Below, piece by piece: positions 44,895-54,032 of a DNA stretch of 64,000 nt. The first letter of the stretch is position 1; every line of letters begins with the position of its first letter. The stretch is from assembly GCA_900541175.1 (NCBI GenBank), contig UQIT01000009.1, positions 1 to 64,000 of the forward strand. The letters are read 5' to 3'. Position numbers and translations under genes: made by a program. The notes below the pieces were generated by a model that saw only the letters and a program-made list of their open reading frames with translations, did not search any database and was not told the origin of the DNA. Source of the DNA: an uncultured Collinsella sp. (GTDB taxonomy: Bacteria > Actinomycetota > Coriobacteriia > Coriobacteriales > Coriobacteriaceae).

Positions 44895-47339
44895 GTGAAC
44901 GCCTTTGGCCGCTACGCCCCGTTTATCCAAGACTTCATCTACTCCCACGATTGGGAGAGTCTGCGCTCTATCCAGGTTGCAGCGGCAGACGCCATCTTTA
45001 ACACGCAAGATAATGTGCTCCTGACGGCATCCACGGCTTCCGGCAAAACCGAGGCAGCCTTCTTTCCCATCCTGACCGAGTTTTGGGAGAACCCGCCCGC
45101 AAGCGTGGGCGCCCTCTACATCGGCCCCCTCAAGGCGCTCATCAATGATCAGTTCGTCCGTCTCAACGACCTCTGCGAAGAGGCCGATATCCTTGTCTGG
45201 CACTGGCATGGCGATGTCTCGCAGTCGCACAAGGCCAAGCTCATCAAAAAACCGAGCGGCATCTTGCAGATTACGCCCGAGTCACTCGAAGCGCTCTTAA
45301 TCCATAAGCACATGGCGATCCCGCGCATGTTTTGCGACCTGCGCTATGTGGTCATCGATGAGGTCCACTCGCTCATGCGCGGCGACCGTGGCGGGCAAAC
45401 GCTCTGCCTTATCGAGCGACTCTCGCGCATGGCCGGCGTGCGGCCTCGCCGCATTGGCCTTTCGGCTACCATCGGCGACCCCGAGCGCACGGGCACTTTT
45501 CTCTCACAGGGAACGGGGCGCGACTGCGTTATCCCCCGCTTTGAAGAACCGCGCCGCGTGTGGCGCATCTCCATGGAGCACTTCTACAACTCGGGTCCCC
45601 AGGCACAGCAGCGGGGATTCATGGGCACAGGTCCTCAAGAGGCCGAAGTGCTTGCGTGCGAGCGCATCGAGGCGGCGGCATCCGCGGCACTGCCCGCCGG
45701 CGCCCAAGACATGCGTCACAGCGGACAGCCAACACAAGAGGAGCGCCGTCAACGTCGTGAGCGGGCACGGGGCAAGGCCGCTCCCAAGGACCGCCAAGCT
45801 TCCTCGGCCCCCGAGGGCGAAGTCGACATCCCCCAAGCACCAGAACAGGCATTACTCAACCCCACCGACACAGCACCAGACAACGCCGACCCCGGCATGG
45901 GCTATATCTTCGAACACACCCGCGGCCGCAAGTGCCTGGTCTTTGCCAACTCGCGCGAGGAGGCGGAGGCCGTATGCTCCATGCTACGTAGCTACTGCGA
46001 GAGCCGACACGAGCCCGACCGTTTTCTCATCCACCACGGCAATCTTTCGGCATCGCTGCGCGAGACGGCAGAAGAGCTTATGCGCGACGAGGAGCAGGCA
46101 CAGACGACCGTCACCACCTCTACGCTGGAGCTCGGTATCGATATCGGCCGCCTGGAGCGTGCGTTCCAGATCGATGCGCCGTTTACCGTCAGCTCCTTTT
46201 TGCAGCGCATGGGGCGCACAGGCCGCCGCGATCTTCCGCCCGAGATGTGGTTTGTCATGCGCGAGGAGGAGCCCGAGCCGCGCACGATGATGCCCGAAAC
46301 GATACCTTGGAAGCTCCTACAGGGCATCGCACTCGTACAACTCTATCGCGAAGAAAAGTGGGTCGAGCCACCCGAGCTCGATCGACTCCCCTACAGTCTG
46401 CTCTATCACCAGACCATGTCGACCCTCGCCAGCACCGGCGAGCTCACACCGGCCGAGCTTGCCCAGCGTGTGCTCACGCTCAGTTATTTCCACCGCGTCT
46501 CGGCCGATGACTATCGCGTGCTGCTGCGCCACCTCATCAAGATCGACCACATCCAGGTCACCGAGGGTGGTGGGCTCATCGTGGGTCTCGCGGGCGAGCG
46601 CATCATCAACAACTTTAAGTTCTACGCCGTGTTCCAGGAAAACGAGGAGTTCACCGTTCGCAGCGAGTCGGCCGAGTTGGGCACAATCGTCAATCCGCCA
46701 CCGCCCGGTGAGCGCATCGCCATCGCCGGACACTGCTGGATTGTCGAGGAAGTGGACTGGAAGCGCCACACCGTCTTTGCCACGCAGGTCAAGGGCCGGG
46801 TGCCGGCCTACTTTGGCGACTGCCCCGGCGACATCAATACACACGTACTCGAGCGCATGCGCAAGGCGCTCAACGAGCACGCAGTATATCCGTACCTTAT
46901 GGGTAACGCACGGGCACGCCTTGCACAGGCTCGTCATACCGCCGAGATTTCGGGTGCGGGAACCAAGCCGCTCATTAACCTGGGCGGCGACACCTGGGTG
47001 CTCTTCCCCTGGCTGGGCAGCTACGCCTTTTTGGCACTCGAGCGCATGCTCAAGATTAAATGTGCCGCGGAGCTGGGCCTTCGCGGACTCGACCCGTCGC
47101 GCCCGTACTTTATGCAGTTTAAAATGAAGGCCGACGAGGAGACGTTCTTTGAGGTGCTCGCCGCCGAGGCCGAAAAGGACTTCGATCCCATCGAACTCGT
47201 CTATCCTGGCGAGGTGCCTTATTTTGACCGCTACGACGAGTTTGTTCCCGAAGAGCTCGTGCGCAAGGGCTTTGCCGAAGGCGTGCTCGACATCGAGGGT
47301 ATGAAGCAGCGCGCCCTCAGCTGGCGCGACCACACATAA
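44895..47339 (+). CDS. Lhr/BrxHI-like DExH helicase
   Basis: The 814-residue SF2 helicase has Walker A TASTASGKT (44-52), DEVH (155-158), the GLSATIGDP motif III, ELGIDIGRLE, and FLQRMGRTGRR (motif VI), followed by an Lhr-type C-terminal region. A charged low-complexity insert (about 235-330, rich in Arg/Glu/Ala) separates the helicase lobes. Lhr-like helicases translocate on single-stranded DNA and unwind DNA or RNA:DNA; BrxHI of BREX type 2 and 6 is of this kind. GTG start behind GAGGAGG. It is 116 bases downstream of the ATPase gene with a hairpin between, so it may be co-transcribed or have its own promoter. Confidence 0.9.
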   Translation: MNAFGRYAPFIQDFIYSHDWESLRSIQVAAADAIFNTQDNVLLTASTASGKTEAAFFPILTEFWENPPASVGALYIGPLKALINDQFVRLNDLCEEADILVWHWHGDVSQSHKAKLIKKPSGILQITPESLEALLIHKHMAIPRMFCDLRYVVIDEVHSLMRGDRGGQTLCLIERLSRMAGVRPRRIGLSATIGDPERTGTFLSQGTGRDCVIPRFEEPRRVWRISMEHFYNSGPQAQQRGFMGTGPQEAEVLACERIEAAASAALPAGAQDMRHSGQPTQEERRQRRERARGKAAPKDRQASSAPEGEVDIPQAPEQALLNPTDTAPDNADPGMGYIFEHTRGRKCLVFANSREEAEAVCSMLRSYCESRHEPDRFLIHHGNLSASLRETAEELMRDEEQAQTTVTTSTLELGIDIGRLERAFQIDAPFTVSSFLQRMGRTGRRDLPPEMWFVMREEEPEPRTMMPETIPWKLLQGIALVQLYREEKWVEPPELDRLPYSLLYHQTMSTLASTGELTPAELAQRVLTLSYFHRVSADDYRVLLRHLIKIDHIQVTEGGGLIVGLAGERIINNFKFYAVFQENEEFTVRSESAELGTIVNPPPPGERIAIAGHCWIVEEVDWKRHTVFATQVKGRVPAYFGDCPGDINTHVLERMRKALNEHAVYPYLMGNARARLAQARHTAEISGAGTKPLINLGGDTWVLFPWLGSYAFLALERMLKIKCAAELGLRGLDPSRPYFMQFKMKADEETFFEVLAAEAEKDFDPIELVYPGEVPYFDRYDEFVPEELVRKGFAEGVLDIEGMKQRALSWRDHT

Positions 47340-47365
47340 AACCAGTCTTTTTGGGACGGGGAGAC

Positions 47366-48244
47366 TTACTTGTCGTGAAGGACGGTGCCGAGGAAGTCCG
47401 TGTCGAAGGGCACGACTTCGGCAAAGGCATAGTCGCCGTCGCTGGCGATGAGCAGGTAGTTCTCCTCGCCGCCAAACTCTGTATCGCCACATGGGACCAC
47501 CCAGGCGTGAGCGAATACCTCGAGTGCCGTGGCAGCGCAATCGCGCAGGAACGTCACGTCGCTCCCCCTGTTCGCACTCACGATATTGGCAACATAGATG
47601 CCCCCGGGATTCAGGCTGCCCCGCACTAAACGCAACGCCTCAACCGTCGCCAGCTCGCGTACGGGCTCGGCACCGCCAAAGCAATCGCTCACGACCACGT
47701 CGTAGCGACGATGACCCACGCTCGTCACGCCCAGATACGAGCGAGCCTCAGCGGTTATCACCCGCAGGCGGTCGCCCGCCGCGCGCTCCAGCTCGTCCAG
47801 GTAGAACCAGCGGCGCGCCAGGCGCGTAATCTCTCCGTCATACTCGATGACGTCCATGCGCAAGCTCTCGTGCGACATCAGCGCAAACTTGGGATAGGCA
47901 AACCCGCCGCCGCCCAGCATGAGCATACGGTCGATACCATGCCCGTAAGCATCACGCATTGCGTCCTCAGCCTCAAACACGTCGTCAAACGCGCGATAGT
48001 ACGCAAAGACGGGCTCCGCCCAGCGTTCGCCAACGTAACTCGCGCTTTGGTAGACGCCGCCTTGCACCAATACGCGGACTTCGTCGCCGCCCTCATCGTG
48101 CACGCGTTTCACACGCGCCAACCCATTGCGGGTTCGCGCAACCTGCAGACAGGCAGCACGAACAGCGACGGCGGCCGCACCAAGCGCCGCGGCCCCCAGA
48201 GCAACGCCGGCAACGACGCCGGCAGAAACACTCGGCTTGTTCAT
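47366..48244 (-). CDS. Spermidine synthase-like methyltransferase-fold protein
   Basis: The 292-residue protein has an N-terminal hydrophobic segment (about 8-30) and a Rossmann fold like that of spermidine synthases: MLMLGGGGFAYPKF, VIEYDGEITRLA, DVVVSDCFGGAEP and GGIYVANIV. The polyamine-site residues of true spermidine synthases are not evident, so a methyltransferase or aminopropyl transferase of unknown substrate is safer. Its ATG directly follows the stop of elp3, so the two are made from one transcript. Confidence 0.8.
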   Translation of the reverse strand: MNKPSVSAGVVAGVALGAAALGAAAVAVRAACLQVARTRNGLARVKRVHDEGGDEVRVLVQGGVYQSASYVGERWAEPVFAYYRAFDDVFEAEDAMRDAYGHGIDRMLMLGGGGFAYPKFALMSHESLRMDVIEYDGEITRLARRWFYLDELERAAGDRLRVITAEARSYLGVTSVGHRRYDVVVSDCFGGAEPVRELATVEALRLVRGSLNPGGIYVANIVSANRGSDVTFLRDCAATALEVFAHAWVVPCGDTEFGGEENYLLIASDGDYAFAEVVPFDTDFLGTVLHDK

Positions 48245-50152
48245 CTAGAGCTCCTTTTGCAGATAAAGGCCATGGTCATAAAATCCAAGATGGCGATAGT
48301 ACTCACGTGTGCCAATCGCGCTAATCACGTTGATACGCGCATAACCCGCATCCCGGGCAATCTCGCAGGCACGCTCTACGAGCAAACGCCCCAACCCGTG
48401 ATGCTGCGCCGCCTGGCCCTGGTCGCCCACGCGTGCCGCCATGCCATACACGTGTACCTCGCGAATCATCGCCTCGTCCGGCGTCGTCGGTAACTCGTCC
48501 GCATGCGCGGCAACAAACGAATGGTCGGGCAGCGACAACCGCAAAAAGCCCGCGATCTTGCCCCGCGGCGTCACCCACTGCAAAAAGCGCTCGTAAGTCA
48601 CCGGCGTCTCGTACGCCACTTCCTCGTCAAGAGATAGCTCATCCAAGTCGGCACCCGCCGTGCTGATCTCGCGATAGCGAATCTCGCGCACCACCGCGCC
48701 TTCTCCACGAGCCGCCAAGCGATTCTCGACGAGCTGACGCAGGTTGGGCTTCTTGTTGCCCACCATAATGTCGTCGGAGCTAAAGTCACGAATCATACGG
48801 CTGATACGGCAGAACGCCGGCGTCACTACGATGTCGTCGGCCAACACATCGAGCAGCTCTTCCTCGGTATAGGGGCGCCACTCGCCGCGCTCATAGCAGC
48901 CCACCAAACGCGAGCCCTCGATGAGCGCACACGGGTAGACCTTGACCTCGTCGGGCATAAAGGCCCCCTCGGTCATAAAGCGCTCGTAGTCGCGCTTGTC
49001 CCCCTCGGGCGTGGCGCCCAGCAAGTTGAGCATAAAATGCGCGTGAATCTTAAAGCCAAACAGGCGCGCAAGAGAAAACGCCCACTCGACCTGAGCCACC
49101 GAAATGCGGCGCTCGTTGATGTCGAGCAGGTGCTGGTCGAGACTCTGGATACCCATCTGAATCTTGGTGCAGCCCAGGCGGCGGATGAGCGTGAGGGCCT
49201 GCGGCGTTACGGCATCGGGGCGCGTCTCGATAACGAGCCCCACCACACGATGCTTCGCCGTCTCGTTGATACGCTGCTGGCGCTCGAGCTCTTCCATCGT
49301 TGTCGTTTGCCACTCGGCAACCTCGCCCCACGACGTACCAGGGCCGTACAGACGACGCACCGCGCGGTTATAGCCGCCCACGGCAGCATCCACACGCTCC
49401 TGCTCGTCGGCAACGCCGGCAGCAAGCTCAGCCTCGTCTGTCGCAATGCCGGCGGCCCGATAGCGCTCGCGGCGCTCTACTACCACCGGCGGCAGGGCAT
49501 CGGCGGGAGCGTCATCGAGCAGACGCCCCGCCTCGGCACGACTGATGCCCGGACGCGCCAACATGGGGTTGGCCGCCACGCCCGCCACCGCATCATCATT
49601 GAGTGCACGGAAGAGCTCCGACATAAACCATGTCTGGTACCCTTGCGAATAGTCGCTCCAGGTGCCACCGAGCACGATGAGCTCTATCTTGTCGGTCGCA
49701 TGCCCCATCTGCGAAAGCGCGGTCAGACGAGCGCTCACCTGCAGATACGGGTCAAAGCAATTTTGTTCCGCACGGGCGCACGCCGGCTCGGCGTGCAGAT
49801 AGCTTTTGGGCATGCGCAGATCGTTGGGGCAAAACAGACAATCGCCCGAGCACGGCCACGGCTTGGTGATGACGGTAATGGTCGCCACGCCCGAAGCCGT
49901 TCGGCGCGGCTTCATACGCAGCGCCTGCAGCAGTTGACGTTCCAGATCGGAATCGACATTCCACGCAGCCCACCGAGCCGGCTCCTCGCGTTTAACCCGC
50001 TGGTAGAACGGCAGCAGACGGCGCTTGGCCAAATCGCGTTTGTCGGCACCCTCACGGCGCGCCTCGGCATGTATCAGTTTGACGAGCGCTTTGTCGTCCA
50101 CGGTCTCGCCGCGACGCAGGGCCTCAAGTATGTTCAAGATAATCTGTTCCAT
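48245..50152 (-). CDS. Elp3-type radical SAM/GNAT tRNA-modifying enzyme
   Basis: The 635-residue protein has the Elp3 layout: a helical N terminus, a radical SAM core with the cluster motif CSGDCLFC (Cys101, 105, 108), KSYLHAEPACARAEQN and LGGTWSDYSQGYQ, and a C-terminal GNAT domain with HVYGMAARVGDQGQAAQHHG-like acetyl-CoA site. Elp3 makes carboxymethyl on wobble uridine-34 of tRNA; bacterial and archaeal Elp3 acts alone. A charged insertion (about 225-285) lies in the middle. It heads a two-gene operon with the spermidine-synthase-like gene. Confidence 0.92.
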   Translation of the reverse strand: MEQIILNILEALRRGETVDDKALVKLIHAEARREGADKRDLAKRRLLPFYQRVKREEPARWAAWNVDSDLERQLLQALRMKPRRTASGVATITVITKPWPCSGDCLFCPNDLRMPKSYLHAEPACARAEQNCFDPYLQVSARLTALSQMGHATDKIELIVLGGTWSDYSQGYQTWFMSELFRALNDDAVAGVAANPMLARPGISRAEAGRLLDDAPADALPPVVVERRERYRAAGIATDEAELAAGVADEQERVDAAVGGYNRAVRRLYGPGTSWGEVAEWQTTTMEELERQQRINETAKHRVVGLVIETRPDAVTPQALTLIRRLGCTKIQMGIQSLDQHLLDINERRISVAQVEWAFSLARLFGFKIHAHFMLNLLGATPEGDKRDYERFMTEGAFMPDEVKVYPCALIEGSRLVGCYERGEWRPYTEEELLDVLADDIVVTPAFCRISRMIRDFSSDDIMVGNKKPNLRQLVENRLAARGEGAVVREIRYREISTAGADLDELSLDEEVAYETPVTYERFLQWVTPRGKIAGFLRLSLPDHSFVAAHADELPTTPDEAMIREVHVYGMAARVGDQGQAAQHHGLGRLLVERACEIARDAGYARINVISAIGTREYYRHLGFYDHGLYLQKEL

Positions 50153-50170
50153 GCCCCCATTGTAAAGGCA

Positions 50171-50204
50171 AAGGCGCCGGAGCCAATCTCGGCTTCGGCG
50201 CCTT
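50171..50204 (-). terminator. Terminator-like hairpin after the DUF4097 gene
   Basis: AAGGCGCCGGAGCC and GGCTTCGGCGCCTT pair around 6 bases between the DUF4097 stop and the elp3 start. The T-run is broken (TTTGCCTTT). Confidence 0.6.
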
Positions 50205-50249
50205 CATCAAAGAGCATGCCTATATGTACCGATCTCCGAAAACCGCATG

Positions 50250-51149
50250 TCACTCCGGATCAAACGACATGTCGCCCGAACCGACCTCAAAACGATACGT
50301 AGCAGACTTATCTCCGTTATCGAATTCAAGATTCAAAATGGTCTCGCCGTCGTAGCCAAGCGGAAGGAAATCGCTCTCGAAGTCGCCGCTGCCCAAGGTG
50401 AGGCTCGCCTTAAAGCCCGTCGAGTTTGGAACCGTCATCTCCACATCGCCCGAGCCCACGCATACGTCCATCGACTTCGCGGGGGCCTGGTAGAGCTCGA
50501 ACGTCACATCGCCAGAACCGACCTTGGCATTCAGGGTGTCGGTTACAGTGCCCGCGAACTCGACGTCTCCCGAGCCCAACGTCAAATCGAAGTCGTGGCA
50601 CGCAATGTCCGTGATCGTCAGATCCCCCGACCCCACATTCGCCGAAATGTCCATCATGTTATCGGCAAGCTCGCGCGGCAGCTCGATGGTGACCGTACGG
50701 TCAAGCGCACGCTCGTCATCGCAGTCGAACTGGTTAATCTTGAGCGTAGAGCCCCTAATCTCGGCCAGTTTTTGAGTGGCAGCATCGTAAGCAGTTACTC
50801 CTTTTGCAACGCGACCACTCTCGATGACACGCACCGGTCCATCGGAAACGTACTTGATATCGACCGTACCCGACGTCACATCCAGGTCAAGGGACTGGAA
50901 TGAGTCGGCATCGAAGGTTTCACTCGAAAGCTTTTGAGACTGAGCGGAGTAAATACCGTCATCCAAAACATCGTCCTCGTCAACCACATCGGCCATACCA
51001 AACAAGCCGGATACAACATCGTCGAAATCCCACGGTCCATCAAAATGAATCAAAGTCCGCGAAGTGCCAAAGACAAGTCCAATGATAAGCACAAACGCTC
51101 CGATACCAATGCCCAAGCGCCTCTTAGACTCATGCGAAAGCTTCATCAT
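50250..51149 (-). CDS. DUF4097 protein with repeated GSGD motif, membrane-anchored
   Basis: The 299-residue protein has one N-terminal membrane span (about 11-30), an acidic linker and a C-terminal beta-solenoid-like part. There the motif [V/L]GSGD[V/L/F/M] recurs six times at about 20-residue spacing (for example VGSGDLTI, LGSGDVEF, VGSGDVTF), typical of DUF4097/adhesin-like repeats. The outer domain probably faces the cell wall. It overlaps the XRE regulator gene by 4 bases and is co-transcribed with it. Such pairs often respond to envelope stress; that role is inferred. Confidence 0.87.
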   Translation of the reverse strand: MMKLSHESKRRLGIGIGAFVLIIGLVFGTSRTLIHFDGPWDFDDVVSGLFGMADVVDEDDVLDDGIYSAQSQKLSSETFDADSFQSLDLDVTSGTVDIKYVSDGPVRVIESGRVAKGVTAYDAATQKLAEIRGSTLKINQFDCDDERALDRTVTIELPRELADNMMDISANVGSGDLTITDIACHDFDLTLGSGDVEFAGTVTDTLNAKVGSGDVTFELYQAPAKSMDVCVGSGDVEMTVPNSTGFKASLTLGSGDFESDFLPLGYDGETILNLEFDNGDKSATYRFEVGSGDMSFDPE

Positions 51150-51868
51150 TCATCACCCTCTTTGGCAATCGGCTCAGCGGTGGTCGCGGTAGCCATGTCA
51201 ACGTCAACCGCTGTGGAAACGTCCTCCCCCTTAGTCCTAACGACCACCGACGCCGGACCAACCTGGATATCCCCGCGCGCCCAATCGCCATCGAGCGCAC
51301 GCGCCACCCAGTGATAGATGGGAATCGTAAAGAAGATCAGTGCGGGAAAAGGGCTGACACCAACCAGGAACATCAGCAAAAAGAACAGCAGCCAGCACAC
51401 GGCCCAATACGGGAACGACTGGAAGGGGCCCTTCACCGGAGTCGAGCCAACTGCGTGGCCACTCGTCGCCTGCGCCGTAGCAGCGTTGGCGGCCTGCGCA
51501 CTCCAACTCGCCGCCTGCGCCGCCTTGGCTGCCGCGTCACTTGCCTGCGTTGCCGCCTCAGTCGCGCGTGCCGCCGCCTCATGGGTGCGAGCACGCTCTG
51601 CCGCCTCGGCCTCGCGCTGACGAGCGCGGTCCTCGTTCTCAAACTCGATATCGTCCTCGATCTCGTCGCTCGGATTGAGCAGCTCGTCCAAACTCACGCC
51701 ATAGAGTTTAGCGAGCGAGATCAGGTTCTCGGTATCGGGCGAGCTCTCCGCGCGCTCCCATTTACTGACCGCCTGGCGCGACAGCCCCAGCTTTCGCGCG
51801 AGCCCTTCTTGGCTAAAACCCTTGCTGCGACGAAGGTCGGCGAGCCGCTGCGCAGTTTCTACATTCAT
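51146..51868 (-). CDS. XRE-family regulator with C-terminal membrane segments
   Basis: The 240-residue protein starts with a helix-turn-helix of the Cro/CI type (residues 5-60; GFSQEGLARKLGLSRQAVSKWE). An acidic and then Ala-rich helical stretch follows (about 70-135, many Ala-Ala-x repeats), then two hydrophobic segments (about 154-190) and a short tail. A DNA-binding protein tied to the membrane could sense the envelope directly. GGAGGA stands correctly before the ATG at 51866-51868; the longer open frame upstream is unsupported. It is the first gene of the pair with DUF4097 and probably controls its own operon. Confidence 0.9.
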   Translation of the reverse strand: MNVETAQRLADLRRSKGFSQEGLARKLGLSRQAVSKWERAESSPDTENLISLAKLYGVSLDELLNPSDEIEDDIEFENEDRARQREAEAAERARTHEAAARATEAATQASDAAAKAAQAASWSAQAANAATAQATSGHAVGSTPVKGPFQSFPYWAVCWLLFFLLMFLVGVSPFPALIFFTIPIYHWVARALDGDWARGDIQVGPASVVVRTKGEDVSTAVDVDMATATTAEPIAKEGDE

Positions 51869-51986
51869 GGTTCCTCCTATGTGATGCCAGCCGTGCCGCC
51901 GGACCGTTTTTCTTCTTAAGGCGCCTTGCACAGTTAAAAATCTATCCGCCACCGCCAAAAGCATGCCACCTATTCTAGTGAGATTT

Positions 51987-52015
51987 TTGACAACCGGCGG
52001 TTGCGGGTGCATATG
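51987..52015 (+). promoter_or_regulatory. Possible promoter with consensus -35
   Basis: A perfect TTGACA (51987-51992) is followed after 17 bases by CATATG (52010-52015). It faces the methyltransferase gene. Part of the divergent control region shared with the XRE gene. Confidence 0.4.
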
Positions 52016-52059
52016 AGCTGCGGAAATGTGTCCAAACAAAGCAATGACCCGTAGCTTGG

Positions 52060-52089
52060 TTGTCCCCGTTGCGGCGTAAACGGTAGTAT
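52060..52089 (+). promoter_or_regulatory. Second possible promoter of the methyltransferase gene
   Basis: TTGTCC (52060-52065) and TAGTAT (52084-52089) are 18 bases apart. If used, transcription starts near 52097, after an in-frame ATG at 52088, which supports the GTG start at 52136. Confidence 0.4.
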
Positions 52090-52135
52090 GGTCGTACTGT
52101 TTATTCCGCACCGCCAACGGAGGGAGTTCCGCGCC

Positions 52136-53008
52136 GTGAACCGCGATTTCGCCTCATCGCTCATCCAGCTCAACAATACGTTCTATCGCGAGCACTCCGC
52201 CTCCTTTTCCGATACGCGCCAGGCCCCGTGGCCCGGCTGGGTGCGCACCATGGACATCGCGCTCGAACAGCTCGACGTCGCCACGATCGAGCATCCCGTC
52301 CGCGTCTTCGATCTTGCCTGCGGCAATATGCGATTCGAGAATTTTGCCGCCGGCGGCGCACTTGCCGCCAAGGGCGTCGACGGCGCAAACCCCTCGGCAG
52401 ACGCCAGCTGCCCGTTTGAGTTCTATGGTGTCGACTCGTGTCAAGATTTGGCTATCGATGCACATGGCCACGCCCTGCGCATTCCCAACCTGCACTTCCA
52501 GGAACTCGACGCGCTCGATGCCCTCATGAAGCTCAACCCCGCCGAGACGCCCGATGTCCTTTTCGACGCACCGCTCGCCGACATCTCGGTCTGCTTTGGC
52601 TTTATGCACCACGTGCCGTCATGCGAGTATCGTGTACGCGTGCTCGACGCCCTGGTGCGCCAGACGCGCCCGGGCGGCATCATCGCTATCAGTTTTTGGG
52701 AGTTTATGAACGACGAGCGCATGGCTCGCAAGGCCGTTCGAGCCGAAGCCCGCGCCGAGCTCACCCCGCCGTTTGAGGGTTACGATTCCGCGCAGTTTGA
52801 AGCCGGCGACCACCTTATTGGCTGGCAAAACGACCGTCACGCCTACCGTTATTGCCATCACTTTGACGATCAGCAGATCACCGACCTGGTGCGCGGCGTC
52901 CGTACGTTCTACAAGAGCGGCGAGGTCCCCGTGCGCGAGCTTGAGCGCTTCCATGCTGACGGTCGCAGCGGCGATCTCAACCGCTATGTGATTCTCAAGC
53001 GCCTGTAG
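52136..53008 (+). CDS. Class I SAM-dependent methyltransferase
   Basis: The 290-residue protein has a Rossmann SAM site (VFDLACGNMRFENF) and the later motifs DISVCFGFMHHVPS and RPGGIIAISFWEF. The overall form recalls small-molecule or tRNA wobble methyltransferases of the Trm9 kind, but the substrate cannot be assigned. I start at GTG 52136 with GGAGGGAG nine bases upstream. It lies 119 bases before trmB on the same strand. Confidence 0.85.
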   Translation: MNRDFASSLIQLNNTFYREHSASFSDTRQAPWPGWVRTMDIALEQLDVATIEHPVRVFDLACGNMRFENFAAGGALAAKGVDGANPSADASCPFEFYGVDSCQDLAIDAHGHALRIPNLHFQELDALDALMKLNPAETPDVLFDAPLADISVCFGFMHHVPSCEYRVRVLDALVRQTRPGGIIAISFWEFMNDERMARKAVRAEARAELTPPFEGYDSAQFEAGDHLIGWQNDRHAYRYCHHFDDQQITDLVRGVRTFYKSGEVPVRELERFHADGRSGDLNRYVILKRL

Positions 53009-53127
53009 GCACCGACGACTCGCCGTCGAGCCGCACCGCGTCTTTCGGGCAAACTATGCCCACCCCTTTTTCAACCCATTGATGGAACGCGCAGCCATGC
53101 GTTCCATACTTATGACCAAGGAGCCTC

Positions 53128-53967
53128 ATGGGAGCCGTCCACGTTCGCACGCCTAAGAACTTTGTGCTCGAGGAGCGCCTGGAGCGCTACGCCGATGCAA
53201 TTGAGACGAACCCCGAGGCCTATGCCGGAGATTGGCGCGAGGCCTGTGCGCCAGTTGGCAGCAAGCCCTTCGAACACCTTCACCTGGACCTTGGTTGTGG
53301 CAAGGGAACGTACCTTGTAGAGCGCGCGGGCCACGAGCCAAACACCCTCTTTATCGGCATGGACCAGGAGCCCATCTGCATTGCCTATGCCGCGCAGAAA
53401 ATCTGCGAGCAGGAGCTATCCAACGCACTCGTCCTGCCCCGAGGCGCCGCATCGCTGCCACAGCTATTTGCCGCAGGCGAGCTCGATGCCATCACCATCA
53501 ACTTTCCCACGCCGCAGCCCAAGGCCAAGTACGCCAAAAAACGACTCGTCCATGTCGACCATTTGATGCTCTACCGCCCGCTCTTTGCAGCCAACGCCAC
53601 CGTCACGCTGCGCACCGACAGCAAACCATTGCGCGATTACGCCCTGGGACAGTTTGCCGCGGCCGGCTACGACACGCTTTGGGTAAGTGACGACGTACGC
53701 CGCGACCATCCCGAGCATCCCGAGACCGAGTACGAGCGCCGCACGCGCGAGATGGGTGCCGCCGTCTATGGCATTCGCGCCACACCTGGAGCGCAGCCCA
53801 GCGATGAACAGCTCGCGGCGGGCCGCGCGCAGGAGCAAAGCCTTGCCTGCTACCTGCCCGAAAACCTCGATGCGCTCACCTATGTACCTCTGGGCATGGA
53901 AGAGGCCGTCGAGAACTTTAGAAACCGCGCCCGCAAAGGCAAGAAGCGCCTGCCGCAGGAGTCCTAG
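53128..53967 (+). CDS. trmB: tRNA (guanine-N7-)-methyltransferase
   Basis: The enzyme methylates G46 of tRNA. The 279-residue product has the TrmB features: LHLDLGCGKGTYLVE (SAM site), FIGMDQEPICIAYAAQK, the catalytic-site equivalent INFPTPQPKAKYAKKRL, and TEYERRTREMG near the C-terminal part. It is longer than many TrmB proteins because of a C-terminal extension of about 50 residues. AAGGAG precedes the ATG. Confidence 0.92.
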   Translation: MGAVHVRTPKNFVLEERLERYADAIETNPEAYAGDWREACAPVGSKPFEHLHLDLGCGKGTYLVERAGHEPNTLFIGMDQEPICIAYAAQKICEQELSNALVLPRGAASLPQLFAAGELDAITINFPTPQPKAKYAKKRLVHVDHLMLYRPLFAANATVTLRTDSKPLRDYALGQFAAAGYDTLWVSDDVRRDHPEHPETEYERRTREMGAAVYGIRATPGAQPSDEQLAAGRAQEQSLACYLPENLDALTYVPLGMEEAVENFRNRARKGKKRLPQES

Positions 53968-54032
53968 GGGCTTCTGATGGTCGCGGCGTCGGCAAACAAG
54001 TGAAAATAGGCGTCAGCGAACGACCCTCAAAC

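Noticed and set aside
41721..47339. Complete BREX locus
   Set aside because: PglX, PglZ, BrxA, BrxB and BrxC are absent on both sides. Flanking genes are a DUF554 protein and an Elp3 operon.
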